From: a virus
Virus record (IMG/VR): IMGVR_UViG_3300043397_000022
Span: 1-37,199 of that record
Direction: 5' to 3' (one strand)
DNA: 37,199 nt
This document shows, in pieces, positions 11,701 through 19,883 of the stretch (position 1 is the first letter of the stretch; the number at the start of each line of letters is the position of its first letter). The notes below the pieces were generated by a model. The model worked only from the letters and a program-made list of their open reading frames with translations. It ran no database searches and was not told the DNA's origin. A program made the position numbers and the translations under genes.

Positions 11701-14700
11701 AAAACTGCGGATAGTCCTGCATTACCAACCGCTGGCTACGTAAACCTTGATGACGTTGATGCAACCATCTTTGATATTGCAAACTACAGCAACCTTGGTG
11801 ATATCCTAAACAAAATTGGCACAGGATTTAAAATCTGGGCAGCTAAAGGCTTTAACGGTGACTGGGATGTTTACCGAGTAAGTGAAACTGAGTGCTTGGT
11901 TACTGCTATCAATTACAGCATTGATAACCTAGCAACTATTACAACCAATAACTATCACCAACTAAGTGTTGGCGACATTATTGCTATTAAACGTTTCGAT
12001 GATCGATTCGATGGTTTCTATCAAGTATACAGCGTCAACGGTATTAACCAATTTACAATTGGCCTAAGAAAGAACTATCAGATTCTAAGCCAATTGCAAT
12101 CTGTTAGCGGCAGCGGCGTCTTGTTTAAATTAACAAGTGCTAGACTTGATATTCCAAGCAACATTGACACAATTACTCCACAATACGGTTGGGTACAAGG
12201 TGACAAGGTTTGGGTTAACACACTAGACGCTGATAACAATTGGGGTGTTTATAATAAAACAAGCCCATGGGAAACATCTACTAAGATTTTCTTAAACAGC
12301 TCTGAATATAACGGAAGTGATAACTTCGGCCAAAGTATTAAGATTTCTGCAGATGGCAAAACAATGATTGCCGGCGCTCCAAACAGCAGAACTGGTCGTG
12401 CTGCTATTTTCTTAGAAACAGCAACCGGTGACTGGATTGAGAACAGTAACTTTGTTAACGCGAGCACTGGCACATTAGGATTTGGCTCAGTGGTTGAGTC
12501 TAATGCCCGTGCATTTATTATTGCTGCACCTAAGAGCAGCAGCAATCGCGGCTATGTGTTTGTTTACACTGTAGACGTTGCTAACGGTATTGCAGTCGGT
12601 CAAGTTATTGTCGCTCCTGATGGTGCATCTAGTGCTGGATTTGGTTCAAGCCTTGCAACAAGTGCAGATGGTAACTGGTTATACATTGGTGCTCCGGGCG
12701 CCGGCAAAGTTTATGCATACGGTTGGTTAACTACATCGAGCAGTACCCAGACATTATCTGCAACTGGCAGCAACCAAGTGTTTACATTGAACGCTTCAGT
12801 CGCTGATGCTAGCAGCATTTTAGTAACTGGGTCACAACCATATATTCCTTACATTGATTACACTGTAAGTGGCACGACCCTGACATTCGCTACTCCGCCA
12901 GCGGCAGGTACTATTCTAGTTGGCTCTCGCAGCCACTACACACTAATTGACACTTGGACCAAGAGCGATAACTTTGGTGTAAGTCTTGCAACCAACGATG
13001 CTGGAGACCAAATTGTTATTGGTGCTAACACTGCAACAGTAGGTGGTGTAGCTGGCGCCGGCAAAGGCTACGTATATGACCGAATGGTAGAAGGTTTTGT
13101 TGCCAATGGTATCAACAACACATTCATTCCAGTTCGTACAATTGGTGCTACACGCCGTGTTACTGCAAATAACATTGAACAGATTGAAAACATTGATTAC
13201 AAAATCAACGGTAACATTGTTCAGTTCATGGTTCCACCTGCATCTGGCACAACCATCGGTATTGAAACTAACCAATTTAACTTGATTCAGGAAGTGTTCA
13301 GTGCTACAGCCACAAACGGTCAAGGTTTTGGTACTACAGTTGAAATTAGCCCAGATACAACCACTCTATACTTTGGTGCTCCAAGCTATAGCTTGCCTTA
13401 TTACAGAAGCGGTGCGGTGTATCGTTTCACTAACCAAGGTCGACGCTACGGTTCTATTATTGGTACTGTTGCTAACCCAACTGTTACACCGGGTCACAGT
13501 ATTCGTGTAAACACTGTTGAAGTTAAATTCACTGAATCTAGCCTTGCACACGTTGTAAGTAAGATTAACGGTGCAGGTATTCCTGGTATTACAGCAAGCA
13601 TTGAAAATAATCACATTCAGATTACTTCTGCTCGAGTAACCAACTACTCAACTGTTGGTGCAATCACACACAATAACAAGCTAGACGTATTGCCTGGTAG
13701 CGGTGCAACACTTGCTCCTGGTTCTGGTACAGCTATTGCTGACTTGGGATTGATTATTTTTGTTCAAACTCAAACAATCACCCATCCATCAAGCAACGAG
13801 AACGAGTTCTTTGGTACCACATTGAGTATTGGCACAAACAATACAACACTAGCAATCGGTAGCGTTGGCGCTAAAACTATTAACGGCACAACCTTTGATA
13901 GCAGCGACACAACATTTGACGTTGGAAGTATTAACTTCAAGGACCCAATTGCAAACAGTGGTGCAGTTTATGTATACGACTTAATGGATAACCCATTTGA
14001 GTCAGTAGAAACTCCTGCATTGTTTGCGTATGTGCAACAGTTACAAGCACCTGACATCGGTGATAACTTTAACTTTGGTGCAGCCATTGACATTGTAGGC
14101 AACTACATTGCAGTAGCAGCAACTAACGATTATGCTATTGCAACAGCAGGCGGTAGCGTATACACATTTAGCAATCCTGGGTTAACACAAGGTTGGGACT
14201 TGATTCGTTTCAACCAACCTCGTGTTGAGCCTAACACCATTGACAAAGCATACATTTACAACAAACGTTCCAATGTAATTGGCGCTCGCCTAGATTACTT
14301 TGACCCAGTTAAGGGTAAATTGTTGGGCGTGGCTCAACAAGACTTGGACTTTATTGCAGATAGCGACCCTGCTATTTACAATGACAGTGCAAGCCCGGAC
14401 ACAGGGCCAAACAATAAGTTTGATTCTAGCTTCCATTGGACTAACTTGCAAGTTGGCAAGACATGGTGGGACACTAGCTTAATGCGTTATGTGGACTACG
14501 AGCAAAGCGACATTATCTATCGCGGTAAGCACTGGGGTGATCTATTCCCTGGTAGTGAGATTAAAGTATATGAGTGGGTCGAAAGCCAATGGCTACCAAG
14601 TCAATATGTTGCCCATGGTGGTGATGGCGTGCCTAAGTACGAAGATAACAGCTCATTTGTTAGCTACACCATTGTAGACTCTTCAACTGGTTTGTTTAAG

Positions 14701-17700
14701 ACCTTGTACTACTACTGGGTTGGTGATAAGTCTAGCGTGGATACTATCCAAACTGGTAGATCTACCAGCGTTAGCACATTGCAACAAATTATTGCATCAC
14801 CTAAGGATCAAGGTATTCCTTATATTGCTGCAATGAAGAGCAATACAGTTAACTTGTATAACATTGGTAGCTACTTAACTGGCACCGATGCGGTATTACA
14901 TATCTCTCACAGTCCTCTAAACAGCACTAACATCATTCACAGCGAGTATCAGTTAGTTGAAGAGAACGTTGACACTATTCCTGTGCCACACAGAATTGTT
15001 AATAAGCTACAGGACAGCTTGTCTGGACTAGACATGGCAGGATTGGTTGTACCTGATCCAACATTAAAGCCAGCAACACAAATTGGTATTGAGATTCGTC
15101 CACGCCAAAGCATGTTTGTGGAGCGTTTGTCTGCTCTTGAGAACTTTGTTAAGTTTGTTAACAGCGTATTAATTCAGTATCCGATCATCGACAGTCGTGA
15201 CACTTCTAAATTGTACGAAGGTTCACCGCAACCTGCGGCAGGAATCGGCGAGTGGGACTTGAAAATTAACACACGCAGCGAACTTGACTACATTAAAGCA
15301 TCTGACTTAACCGATGGATACAAAGTTTTAATTGACAAAGATTCTAACCATAATGATTTGTGGACAATCTTTACTTGGTCTACTGCTACTCAGAGCTGGA
15401 CACTAGTTAAAATTCAAAGTTACTCAACTCGTCTATATTGGGATTTAGTTGATTGGTATGCAAGCGACTTTGATTACACAATTAAGCCAACATATACAGT
15501 TGACCGCTATTATCAAATTGCAGCGTTAACACTCAAAGAAGGCGAAACTATTCATTTGAAGGATGATGGTGAAGGACGCTTTGTTGTTTACAGAGTTAAT
15601 GCTACCCTTGAGTTGGACAGAGTTGGTAGCCAAAACGGAACATTGCAGTTAAGCAGCAGCATCTATGACTTGGCAGCAGGCAACATGGCGTTTGATAACG
15701 ACAACTATGATACTGTTCGCTTCGACCAAAACCCGAACCAAGAAGTTCGTTACATCTTTGATGCAATTTACCAAGACATCTTTATTAAAGACATTAAGGT
15801 AGAGTTTAACAAGTTGTTCTTCAGCTTGGTTAACTACGTATTCAGTGAACAAAAGTCCACTGACTGGATCTTCAAGACCAGCTTTATTAGTGTATTGCAC
15901 AAGATTCGTAACTTGAGCCAGTATCCAAGCTACGTTAAGGATAACCAAACCTTCTACGAAGACTACATTAACGAAGTTAAACCATATCGTACACAAATTC
16001 GTGAGTACATTCCATTGTACAATGGCGTTGACTACTTGCATACAGGTGCAACAGACTTTGATGTACCGTCATACTACGACACAGTATCTAGCACATTCCG
16101 CAGTCCAAACGGCGATTATGCAACCGATGCAGAATTGCTAACAACTGCAAGTTATGCAGACTGGAATAACAATCACAAGTACAGCGTAGTTGAGATTGAA
16201 GTTGCTAGCGGCGGTACAGGTTATACCCTAACACCTAACGTTATCATCAGTGGTGGTGACGGGTCTGGTGTAGTTGCACATGCAACCATTAACAACACCT
16301 ACGGTAACATTGCCAGCGTTACAATCGTTAACCCAGGATCAGGATTTACTACTCCTCCGGTTATCACAGTAAACGGCAACGGCACCGGTGCAGTTCTTGT
16401 TCCTAAGTTGAAGAACGTATTCTACAAGACTTCACCTAGCGATAGCTACAATACAGTTCGTACATTTAATACCACTATCAAATTTGATAGAACTGGCTTT
16501 ACTAGCAAGGTAGTTGACTGGACACCTAACACGGCCTACGCAGGTTCTGTGACAGTTGGCACAGGCAACGGAAACGTTTGGCTGGCAAGTGGTACATTGG
16601 TTGCATACAATAACCAAATTTACTTGCCAGTTGATGCAAACGTTAACACCGAAGCTACGTTTGATTCTTCATTGTATGAGTTAATCAACGCTGGTAATGC
16701 GTTAATTAGTGCAAACGATCGAATCATGGGTTACTACAGCCCGGATCTAACTATGCCAGCTCGCAACTTGTCTAGTTTGATTGACGGTATTCAGTATCCT
16801 GGTGTAACTGTCACTGGTGTCAAGTTTGATGACTTTACCAGCAACGTTAACGTAGGTGCAAACATTGCGTTCTATAGTGCAAACTCTTCAATTAAGAGTA
16901 CAAACAGTGCTGTGAACTTCATTGAGTTGGGCTATGCGTTAAACCAGCAGCTAACAGTATTTGGTTCTGCAAACAATAACAATCGTTACGGTATTGTGCA
17001 AGTGTCCGAAGACACAATTATTGTAGATACCAGCACTATTGTTAACGAAGCAGCAGGAGCAAACGTTACATTACGCTATTTGGATTATAACGATCCTAAT
17101 AAGTTTGACAGTACTATCCAAAGTAGTTACTTGGACAGTGCATTAGGTACACGCCCTGAAGATATTAATATCGATGGTGGTGCGTATGTTGATACATTCA
17201 GCAGCCACGCCCCAGAAGAGTTGGTTCCGGGATGTGTTTACGACACCTTGAGCATGACAGTGTTTACAAAGATTGACAACGATGTTGTATTAGGTCACCG
17301 CATCTTCCAAAATATGCGTGGTGAAATTGAATACACACGTATTGCTGATGCAAATACCACTGAGCTAGCACAAGATTTGGCCCTAACCGATGCAACTATT
17401 GTGGTTACAGATGCAAGCAAGTTACCAGTACCAAACCCAACATTGGGCTTACCTGGTATTGTTTACATCAATGGTGAGAAAATCACATATTACACATATG
17501 ATGCTGAAACAAACACATTAGGTCAACTACGCCGCGGTGTAGATGGCACAGGTGCAGCAACATTACATACAGCAGGTAGCAGAGTTGTTGACGGAAGTAT
17601 GCAACAAAAACTACCAGGAACTCCGCACACTGAAACTTGGTTGAACATGACAGCCAACGTAGCAGATGGAACAGGCTTTAACGGCTCTACAACCAGCGAA

Positions 17701-17739
17701 GTGGCGTTCCTAAAACTTAGCCCAAGTTATAACCCATGA
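5794..17739 (+). CDS. Giant virion structural protein, probable baseplate wedge/tail component in the gp7 position
   Basis: This uninterrupted 3981-codon frame encodes one of the largest proteins expected in such phages. The N-terminus (TINFLPEIFQ, then NATLDQLVSEPNF and NGYIGRKFAPTYKTTDSYVT) and a Trp/His-rich core near residues 1230-1265 (PGAWRSVFKYFYDTDRPHTH) match, from memory, large structural proteins of marine T4-like phages. Modules seen: a possible CBM5/12-like sugar-binding motif at 1758-1802 (W1762 to W1798), a seven-bladed FG-GAP propeller at 2175-2797, Gly-rich beta repeats at 3470-3540 (SGGTGYT and NPGSGFTTPP), a second CBM-like motif near 3573-3615, and a beta-rich C-terminal module at about 3845-3940. 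Position after gp6 suggests the gp7/gp8 wedge role, but clear gp7 homology is not visible to me. It ends overlapping the upstream-most possible start of the next gene. Confidence 0.8.
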   Translation: MAVTKTINFLPEIFQTDTNRKFLNATLDQLVSEPNFKKINGYIGRKFAPTYKTTDSYVTEVDSSRQNYQLEPSTVIINPETDNVDFYSSYIDLINKIKFYGGNVDNHSRLFSNEMYSYDGKFDFDKFVNFSQYYWIPEGPSEVLISASNVPTEYTWDVNVDPITGGFTFTGAAGTDTNPNLTLAYGGRYKFNINSGTFWIQAAPGVSGFDPNHPNINVREVLGVSNNGATSGTVEFIVPQPDGQSRYTGMPRALLNDVPVSVDYATKLTYIDLQGKTVDEFIAAFGGLDGASGNVHGKKVIFVGSDTDDQFWTFNNVMVPFADRTKTWLVDVDQNTNVINLVPSEVINKNEKVYIKSGSTNASKNFFVDYTGFYQEIPLLTAPLTALYYQNGTSGLGAGIVSLVNPSSATINPAKDIVGQKSYISPNGVVFSNGMKVRFDTTAAGEYASNVYYVEGVGSSIKLLLVDDLVATELDNLETPDYITINRSSMDVNAWSRSNRWFHIDVLNATAKYNNEDLLVDQTMRARRSIIEFDPNIRLFNYGEMAKRPIDILDTLVTNAYTQIENRGTTNADTMSVTIDGQTLTLTHGDRVIFSNDSSPSVRTKVYTFEIVDISENANINQYIGTIVETDDAPLVAGNNVLVKSGLNARKEFWFDGTTWISSQQKTTVNQPPMFDMFNSDGISFGDLNYYINSSFQGTKIFSYKVGNGAKDAVLGFPLSYRTFNNVGDIQFENNFDVDTFTYLVSPTTQTENINTGYLHVTTGEGTHVESNIWTKTVEDSKQYQIINHTADGVNNLFEIDILPNPSANLPNVKVLVNSKFIDINNFGLTQVGARYAVLINPTILAKGDSVDILIYSESVSKMGYFQVPANIDNNSLNQNFLLLTLGQLRNHLITLSQNSQEVQGLVPGNSNLRDIKIKSQGGNILKHAAPLVYSNLFLVDPTMNFVESARLAQREYSKFKNKILELATQIEIDVTDIAGTLDKILATINGVKNKNFAWYYSDMVPWGANKTTLPSYTILDPRIRRYELSKIFNDKVLSNLAVLVYLERTANGVTTKKLLVKDRDYTFSTGGPSITILDSFDLNYDDVLTVVEYNNTDGNYVPETPTKLGLYPKFVPEILVDDTYSVATRVIQGHDGSITPAFGDFRDDILLEFERRIYNNIKQEFKHDDLYSHVPGRFRVTDYSLKEFTQILSSSFLTWVGNNRLDYTSNTYFQSNNPWTWNYKNFRDRLTGEFLPGAWRSVFKYFYDTDRPHTHPWEMLGFSDQPDWWEERYGSAPYTGGNMVLWTELSLGYIHAGPRAGIDKRFARPGLLNVIPVDETGALRSPEKFAVLDFDSNNANASYAIGDQGPVETAWRRSSDYPYALQIALALTKPAHYFGSLINVDRFNLNTTLNQYVVDSTKQHITPTAIEVNGFVDSGSNIHRTAGYINWISDYLKGLGIGDPQTLIKKYFKNLNVQLSYKAAGFTDKRYISLLAEQGSPNSTGENIIIPDGNYRVELYKSVPVNKIAYSAVIVERSQNGYTVSGYNLSSPYFTIVPSIANNSAYTVTVGKARGTIYKDYQKIRVRIPYGHEFNTTQEVVDFLVSYQRQLQSQGFIFTDYDYDLGQKQDWILSAKEFLTWAQQGWQAGNVIILSPVNQSINVNLTNSVVDEITNLPTGSKLLDPNFNVIKKSNFSVLREDNTFKVSTIKNQTITYAELHQVQYEHVIIIDNKTSFNDIIYSPDTGNRQFRLKFIGSKTADWTGALNPSGFIYNNNVVDEWQPGKDYKQGDLVSYKANYYVALSKVTATELFNISSWKQINQSSIKTGLLPNFATNAAKFENIYDIDNQPTDETLNFYSNGIIGFRERNYLTDLALDIETQAKFYQGYIKQKGTKNAILALAQAQLANISNEITVSEEWALRVGEYGATDINKFVEVELDEAVITGNPTTVEFLAADQEYTYGVPHYYPRDLYQSSLNYSPTMFNDYVKTADSPALPTAGYVNLDDVDATIFDIANYSNLGDILNKIGTGFKIWAAKGFNGDWDVYRVSETECLVTAINYSIDNLATITTNNYHQLSVGDIIAIKRFDDRFDGFYQVYSVNGINQFTIGLRKNYQILSQLQSVSGSGVLFKLTSARLDIPSNIDTITPQYGWVQGDKVWVNTLDADNNWGVYNKTSPWETSTKIFLNSSEYNGSDNFGQSIKISADGKTMIAGAPNSRTGRAAIFLETATGDWIENSNFVNASTGTLGFGSVVESNARAFIIAAPKSSSNRGYVFVYTVDVANGIAVGQVIVAPDGASSAGFGSSLATSADGNWLYIGAPGAGKVYAYGWLTTSSSTQTLSATGSNQVFTLNASVADASSILVTGSQPYIPYIDYTVSGTTLTFATPPAAGTILVGSRSHYTLIDTWTKSDNFGVSLATNDAGDQIVIGANTATVGGVAGAGKGYVYDRMVEGFVANGINNTFIPVRTIGATRRVTANNIEQIENIDYKINGNIVQFMVPPASGTTIGIETNQFNLIQEVFSATATNGQGFGTTVEISPDTTTLYFGAPSYSLPYYRSGAVYRFTNQGRRYGSIIGTVANPTVTPGHSIRVNTVEVKFTESSLAHVVSKINGAGIPGITASIENNHIQITSARVTNYSTVGAITHNNKLDVLPGSGATLAPGSGTAIADLGLIIFVQTQTITHPSSNENEFFGTTLSIGTNNTTLAIGSVGAKTINGTTFDSSDTTFDVGSINFKDPIANSGAVYVYDLMDNPFESVETPALFAYVQQLQAPDIGDNFNFGAAIDIVGNYIAVAATNDYAIATAGGSVYTFSNPGLTQGWDLIRFNQPRVEPNTIDKAYIYNKRSNVIGARLDYFDPVKGKLLGVAQQDLDFIADSDPAIYNDSASPDTGPNNKFDSSFHWTNLQVGKTWWDTSLMRYVDYEQSDIIYRGKHWGDLFPGSEIKVYEWVESQWLPSQYVAHGGDGVPKYEDNSSFVSYTIVDSSTGLFKTLYYYWVGDKSSVDTIQTGRSTSVSTLQQIIASPKDQGIPYIAAMKSNTVNLYNIGSYLTGTDAVLHISHSPLNSTNIIHSEYQLVEENVDTIPVPHRIVNKLQDSLSGLDMAGLVVPDPTLKPATQIGIEIRPRQSMFVERLSALENFVKFVNSVLIQYPIIDSRDTSKLYEGSPQPAAGIGEWDLKINTRSELDYIKASDLTDGYKVLIDKDSNHNDLWTIFTWSTATQSWTLVKIQSYSTRLYWDLVDWYASDFDYTIKPTYTVDRYYQIAALTLKEGETIHLKDDGEGRFVVYRVNATLELDRVGSQNGTLQLSSSIYDLAAGNMAFDNDNYDTVRFDQNPNQEVRYIFDAIYQDIFIKDIKVEFNKLFFSLVNYVFSEQKSTDWIFKTSFISVLHKIRNLSQYPSYVKDNQTFYEDYINEVKPYRTQIREYIPLYNGVDYLHTGATDFDVPSYYDTVSSTFRSPNGDYATDAELLTTASYADWNNNHKYSVVEIEVASGGTGYTLTPNVIISGGDGSGVVAHATINNTYGNIASVTIVNPGSGFTTPPVITVNGNGTGAVLVPKLKNVFYKTSPSDSYNTVRTFNTTIKFDRTGFTSKVVDWTPNTAYAGSVTVGTGNGNVWLASGTLVAYNNQIYLPVDANVNTEATFDSSLYELINAGNALISANDRIMGYYSPDLTMPARNLSSLIDGIQYPGVTVTGVKFDDFTSNVNVGANIAFYSANSSIKSTNSAVNFIELGYALNQQLTVFGSANNNNRYGIVQVSEDTIIVDTSTIVNEAAGANVTLRYLDYNDPNKFDSTIQSSYLDSALGTRPEDINIDGGAYVDTFSSHAPEELVPGCVYDTLSMTVFTKIDNDVVLGHRIFQNMRGEIEYTRIADANTTELAQDLALTDATIVVTDASKLPVPNPTLGLPGIVYINGEKITYYTYDAETNTLGQLRRGVDGTGAATLHTAGSRVVDGSMQQKLPGTPHTETWLNMTANVADGTGFNGSTTSEVAFLKLSPSYNP
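12301..14190 (+). repeat. Seven FG-GAP-like propeller repeats inside the giant structural protein
   Basis: Residues ~2175-2797 contain seven units of the form (N/G)FG, four or five residues, a strand, then an I/L-x-I-G/A-A/S turn and an aromatic strand such as GYVFVY or GAVYVYD. Starts I can place are DNFGQSI, LGFGSVV, AGFGSSL, DNFGVSL, QGFGTTV, EFFGTTL and FNFGAAI. Units three, four and five carry inserted beta modules (for example one ending FATPPAAGTILVG). The family is the integrin-alpha type beta-propeller, and seven units would close one complete propeller. The canonical Ca-binding DxDxDG loop is mostly not evident, so the metal sites of classical FG-GAP domains may be missing. Confidence 0.75.
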
Positions 17740-17749
17740 ATATAGATAA

Positions 17750-17757
17750 AATAAATA
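17750..17757 (+). promoter_or_regulatory. T4-like late promoter octamer AATAAATA
   Basis: AATAAATA fits the NATAAATA late consensus and lies 17 nt before the ATG at 17775, the same spacing as before gene 6. It falls inside the reading frame that would start at 17736, which argues that the real translation start of the next gene is the downstream ATG. Confidence 0.6.
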
Positions 17758-17774
17758 CTGAAACGGAAAACAAA

Positions 17775-18401
17775 ATGGAAGATATCCAAAAAATCGAACA
17801 AAAAATGCCCGACGAAAAGGGCAGCATCCATATTCGTGGACACATCAAAATTCATGACCCCGAAACGGGCGAAGTGTTTATTGATAAGCCCAACGCCATT
17901 CACTATGAAAACATCAGTGAAGCACTAGCATATTCGCTAGCAGATAAGACTGGTAACTTTATTGCTACCATGAAGTTTGGTAACGGTGGCACAAGTGTTG
18001 ACCCAACTGGGGTTATTAACTATCTTCCTGCTAACACAAACAGTCAAAACTCTACGCTGTACAACGAAACGTTCAGCAAAATCGTAGATGACTCTAGTGT
18101 TGATAACTTGGACCCAACTAATAACAAGTTGGAAATCCGTCATATTCCTGGGCAAGTATACACAGACATTCTAGTTACTTGTTTAATTGACTACGGCGAA
18201 CCAGCAAACCAAGCAGCATTTGATAACAGCCAAAACTTAACAGAAGCATATGTGTTTGACGAGTTGGGACTGTTTAGTACTGCCGGCAAAATGTTAACTC
18301 ATGTAGTTTTCCACCCAGTACAAAAGGCCCTAAACCGTAAGATTCAAATCGATTACACAGTGCGTATTCAAGCCTTGACTAACCTAAGTGCGATCGGATA
18401 A
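17775..18401 (+). CDS. Conserved T4-like virion structural protein, function unknown
   Basis: About 208 residues from the ATG at 17775 (the frame is open from an ATG at 17736, overlapping the giant gene). I prefer 17775 because a late promoter octamer lies 17 nt before it and the first 13 codons of the longer version are low-complexity. Recognisable conserved patches are HIRGHIKIHDPETGEVFIDK, then NAIHYENISEAL, FGNGGTSVDPTG, LIDYGEPANQ and, near the end, FDELGLF with HVVFHPVQKALNRKIQIDYT. I recall this pattern from structural proteins of marine T4-like phages sited between the wedge genes and the tail fibres. It probably belongs to the baseplate periphery or fibre attachment; the exact role is unknown. 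It is followed after six bases by the first tail-fibre gene. Confidence 0.7.
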   Translation: MEDIQKIEQKMPDEKGSIHIRGHIKIHDPETGEVFIDKPNAIHYENISEALAYSLADKTGNFIATMKFGNGGTSVDPTGVINYLPANTNSQNSTLYNETFSKIVDDSSVDNLDPTNNKLEIRHIPGQVYTDILVTCLIDYGEPANQAAFDNSQNLTEAYVFDELGLFSTAGKMLTHVVFHPVQKALNRKIQIDYTVRIQALTNLSAIG

Positions 18402-18407
18402 TAAGAA

Positions 18408-19874
18408 ATGTCATATCTAGTTAATAAAACAAACGGGGAATTAATAGCAACGCTATTGGACGGCCAAACAAATACTTCGGTTACCAGCATTACGCTAATT
18501 GGTAAACAAGTTACTGGATATGGCGAGTTGCAGAACGAAAACTTTCTGCACATTCTAGAAAACTTTGCTAACAGTATTGACCCATCTCACCCTGTTGCAG
18601 GACAGCTATGGTGGAACACAGTTACCAACACAATGCAAGTCTATACAGGTTCTGTGTGGCGTCCAGTTACCGGCTTTACTACTGCATCTTCTGCTCCGGC
18701 ATCGCCAGTAGTGGGAGATCAATGGTGGGACACAACCAACGACCAGTTTAAAATTTATGCTGGCACCGAGTGGGCAACAGTTGGTCCAGCATACAGCAAG
18801 TTGGACAGCAAAACTGGTGCTCTAGTAGAAAACATTTATGATACAGGAGCAGCAAAGCATTCTGTTATCAAACTATATCACAACAATAACGTAACTGCAA
18901 TTATTAGCAGAGACGCAGAGTTTACTCCTAACGTGGCAATTGACGGTTTTACAACTGTTAGCCCGGGTATTACATTCTCTAGCAACGTACCAGATATTAA
19001 GTTGTATGGCACTGCAACCAATGCCGACACTGTAAACAACTTGTCAACTAGCCAGTTTATGCGTTCTGATGAAAGTACTGGCACAACTGGAACTATGTCA
19101 GTTGAAGGACAATTAAATGTTGGACAGAACAGCGAGTTCAACGTTACAGTTGATGGCCTAAGTCAAGCTACTATCAAGAGCAACGGTCTAAACAAAGACC
19201 TTACAGTTAAGACTAACATCAACGGAGTAATGACAACAGCGTTGTTGGTACACGGATCAACTGGTTTAATTACAGTATCAGGGGCACCAACTGATAACTT
19301 GGGTATTGCAACAAAACTATACACTGATACTGGAATCGCAGCGTTACGCTCTGATGTTACTGATTTTATTGCAGCCAACGTAAGTATAATCGATGGCGAA
19401 ATAGCAGCGTTATCATCTAGTCAAGGTAGTGCCGATGCAGCAATTGCAGCATTAGATAACTCTAAAGCTCCTAAGAACAGTCCTGTGTTTACAGGTGTTC
19501 CTACTGCCCCTACACCATTGGCAGGTGATGCTTCTGCTAATATTGCAACCACTGCCTTTGTGACTTCGTCTATTAGCAGTTTTGACACTACTAAAATTTA
19601 CAACAACCTAACCAACGTTAAGGCAAATGCCGGAAACATTGAGTTGACTGTGTCTGGTACTAAGGTGTTAACTGTTACAACCGCAGGGTTAACAACTTCA
19701 ACACAAGCTCAAAATGATAACAGCACTAACATTGCAACCACTGCATATGTTGACCGTGCAGATAAGAACTATGTTTTAAACTCAGTTCGATATCAGCCTA
19801 CTTGCTATATTTCAAATCAGCCACCAAACAACGCAGTTGGAGCAAACGGCGACCTTTGGTTCCAATACGTTTAA
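18408..19874 (+). CDS. Tail fibre protein, paralogue 1
   Basis: 488 residues. The first ~90 share a domain with the proteins starting at 21264 and 22741: a short strand, a DGQ/DGT turn, SITLIGKQVTGYGE, then LHILENFANSIDPSHPVAGQ and LWWNT. This is probably the virion-anchoring part. A second motif of the type WWDTTNDQFKIYAG follows, as in paralogue 3. The middle is beta-rich, and residues ~340-385 contain the tail-fibre motif SPVFTGVPTAPTP followed by IATTAFV, with a related IATTAYV later. The C-terminus ends in GDLWFQYV. Only six bases separate it from the previous gene and nine from the next (with an AAGGA ribosome-binding site in that gap), so the genes look co-transcribed. Likely role: receptor-binding or fibre subunit; no enzymatic domain seen. 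Confidence 0.8.
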   Translation: MSYLVNKTNGELIATLLDGQTNTSVTSITLIGKQVTGYGELQNENFLHILENFANSIDPSHPVAGQLWWNTVTNTMQVYTGSVWRPVTGFTTASSAPASPVVGDQWWDTTNDQFKIYAGTEWATVGPAYSKLDSKTGALVENIYDTGAAKHSVIKLYHNNNVTAIISRDAEFTPNVAIDGFTTVSPGITFSSNVPDIKLYGTATNADTVNNLSTSQFMRSDESTGTTGTMSVEGQLNVGQNSEFNVTVDGLSQATIKSNGLNKDLTVKTNINGVMTTALLVHGSTGLITVSGAPTDNLGIATKLYTDTGIAALRSDVTDFIAANVSIIDGEIAALSSSQGSADAAIAALDNSKAPKNSPVFTGVPTAPTPLAGDASANIATTAFVTSSISSFDTTKIYNNLTNVKANAGNIELTVSGTKVLTVTTAGLTTSTQAQNDNSTNIATTAYVDRADKNYVLNSVRYQPTCYISNQPPNNAVGANGDLWFQYV

Positions 19875-19883
19875 GGATCCACA

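Noticed and set aside
10381-16041. Numerous minus-strand frames of 60-130 codons under the giant structural gene
   Set aside because: They have no family motifs, and the + strand gene runs through uninterrupted with coherent domains, so they are shadows.
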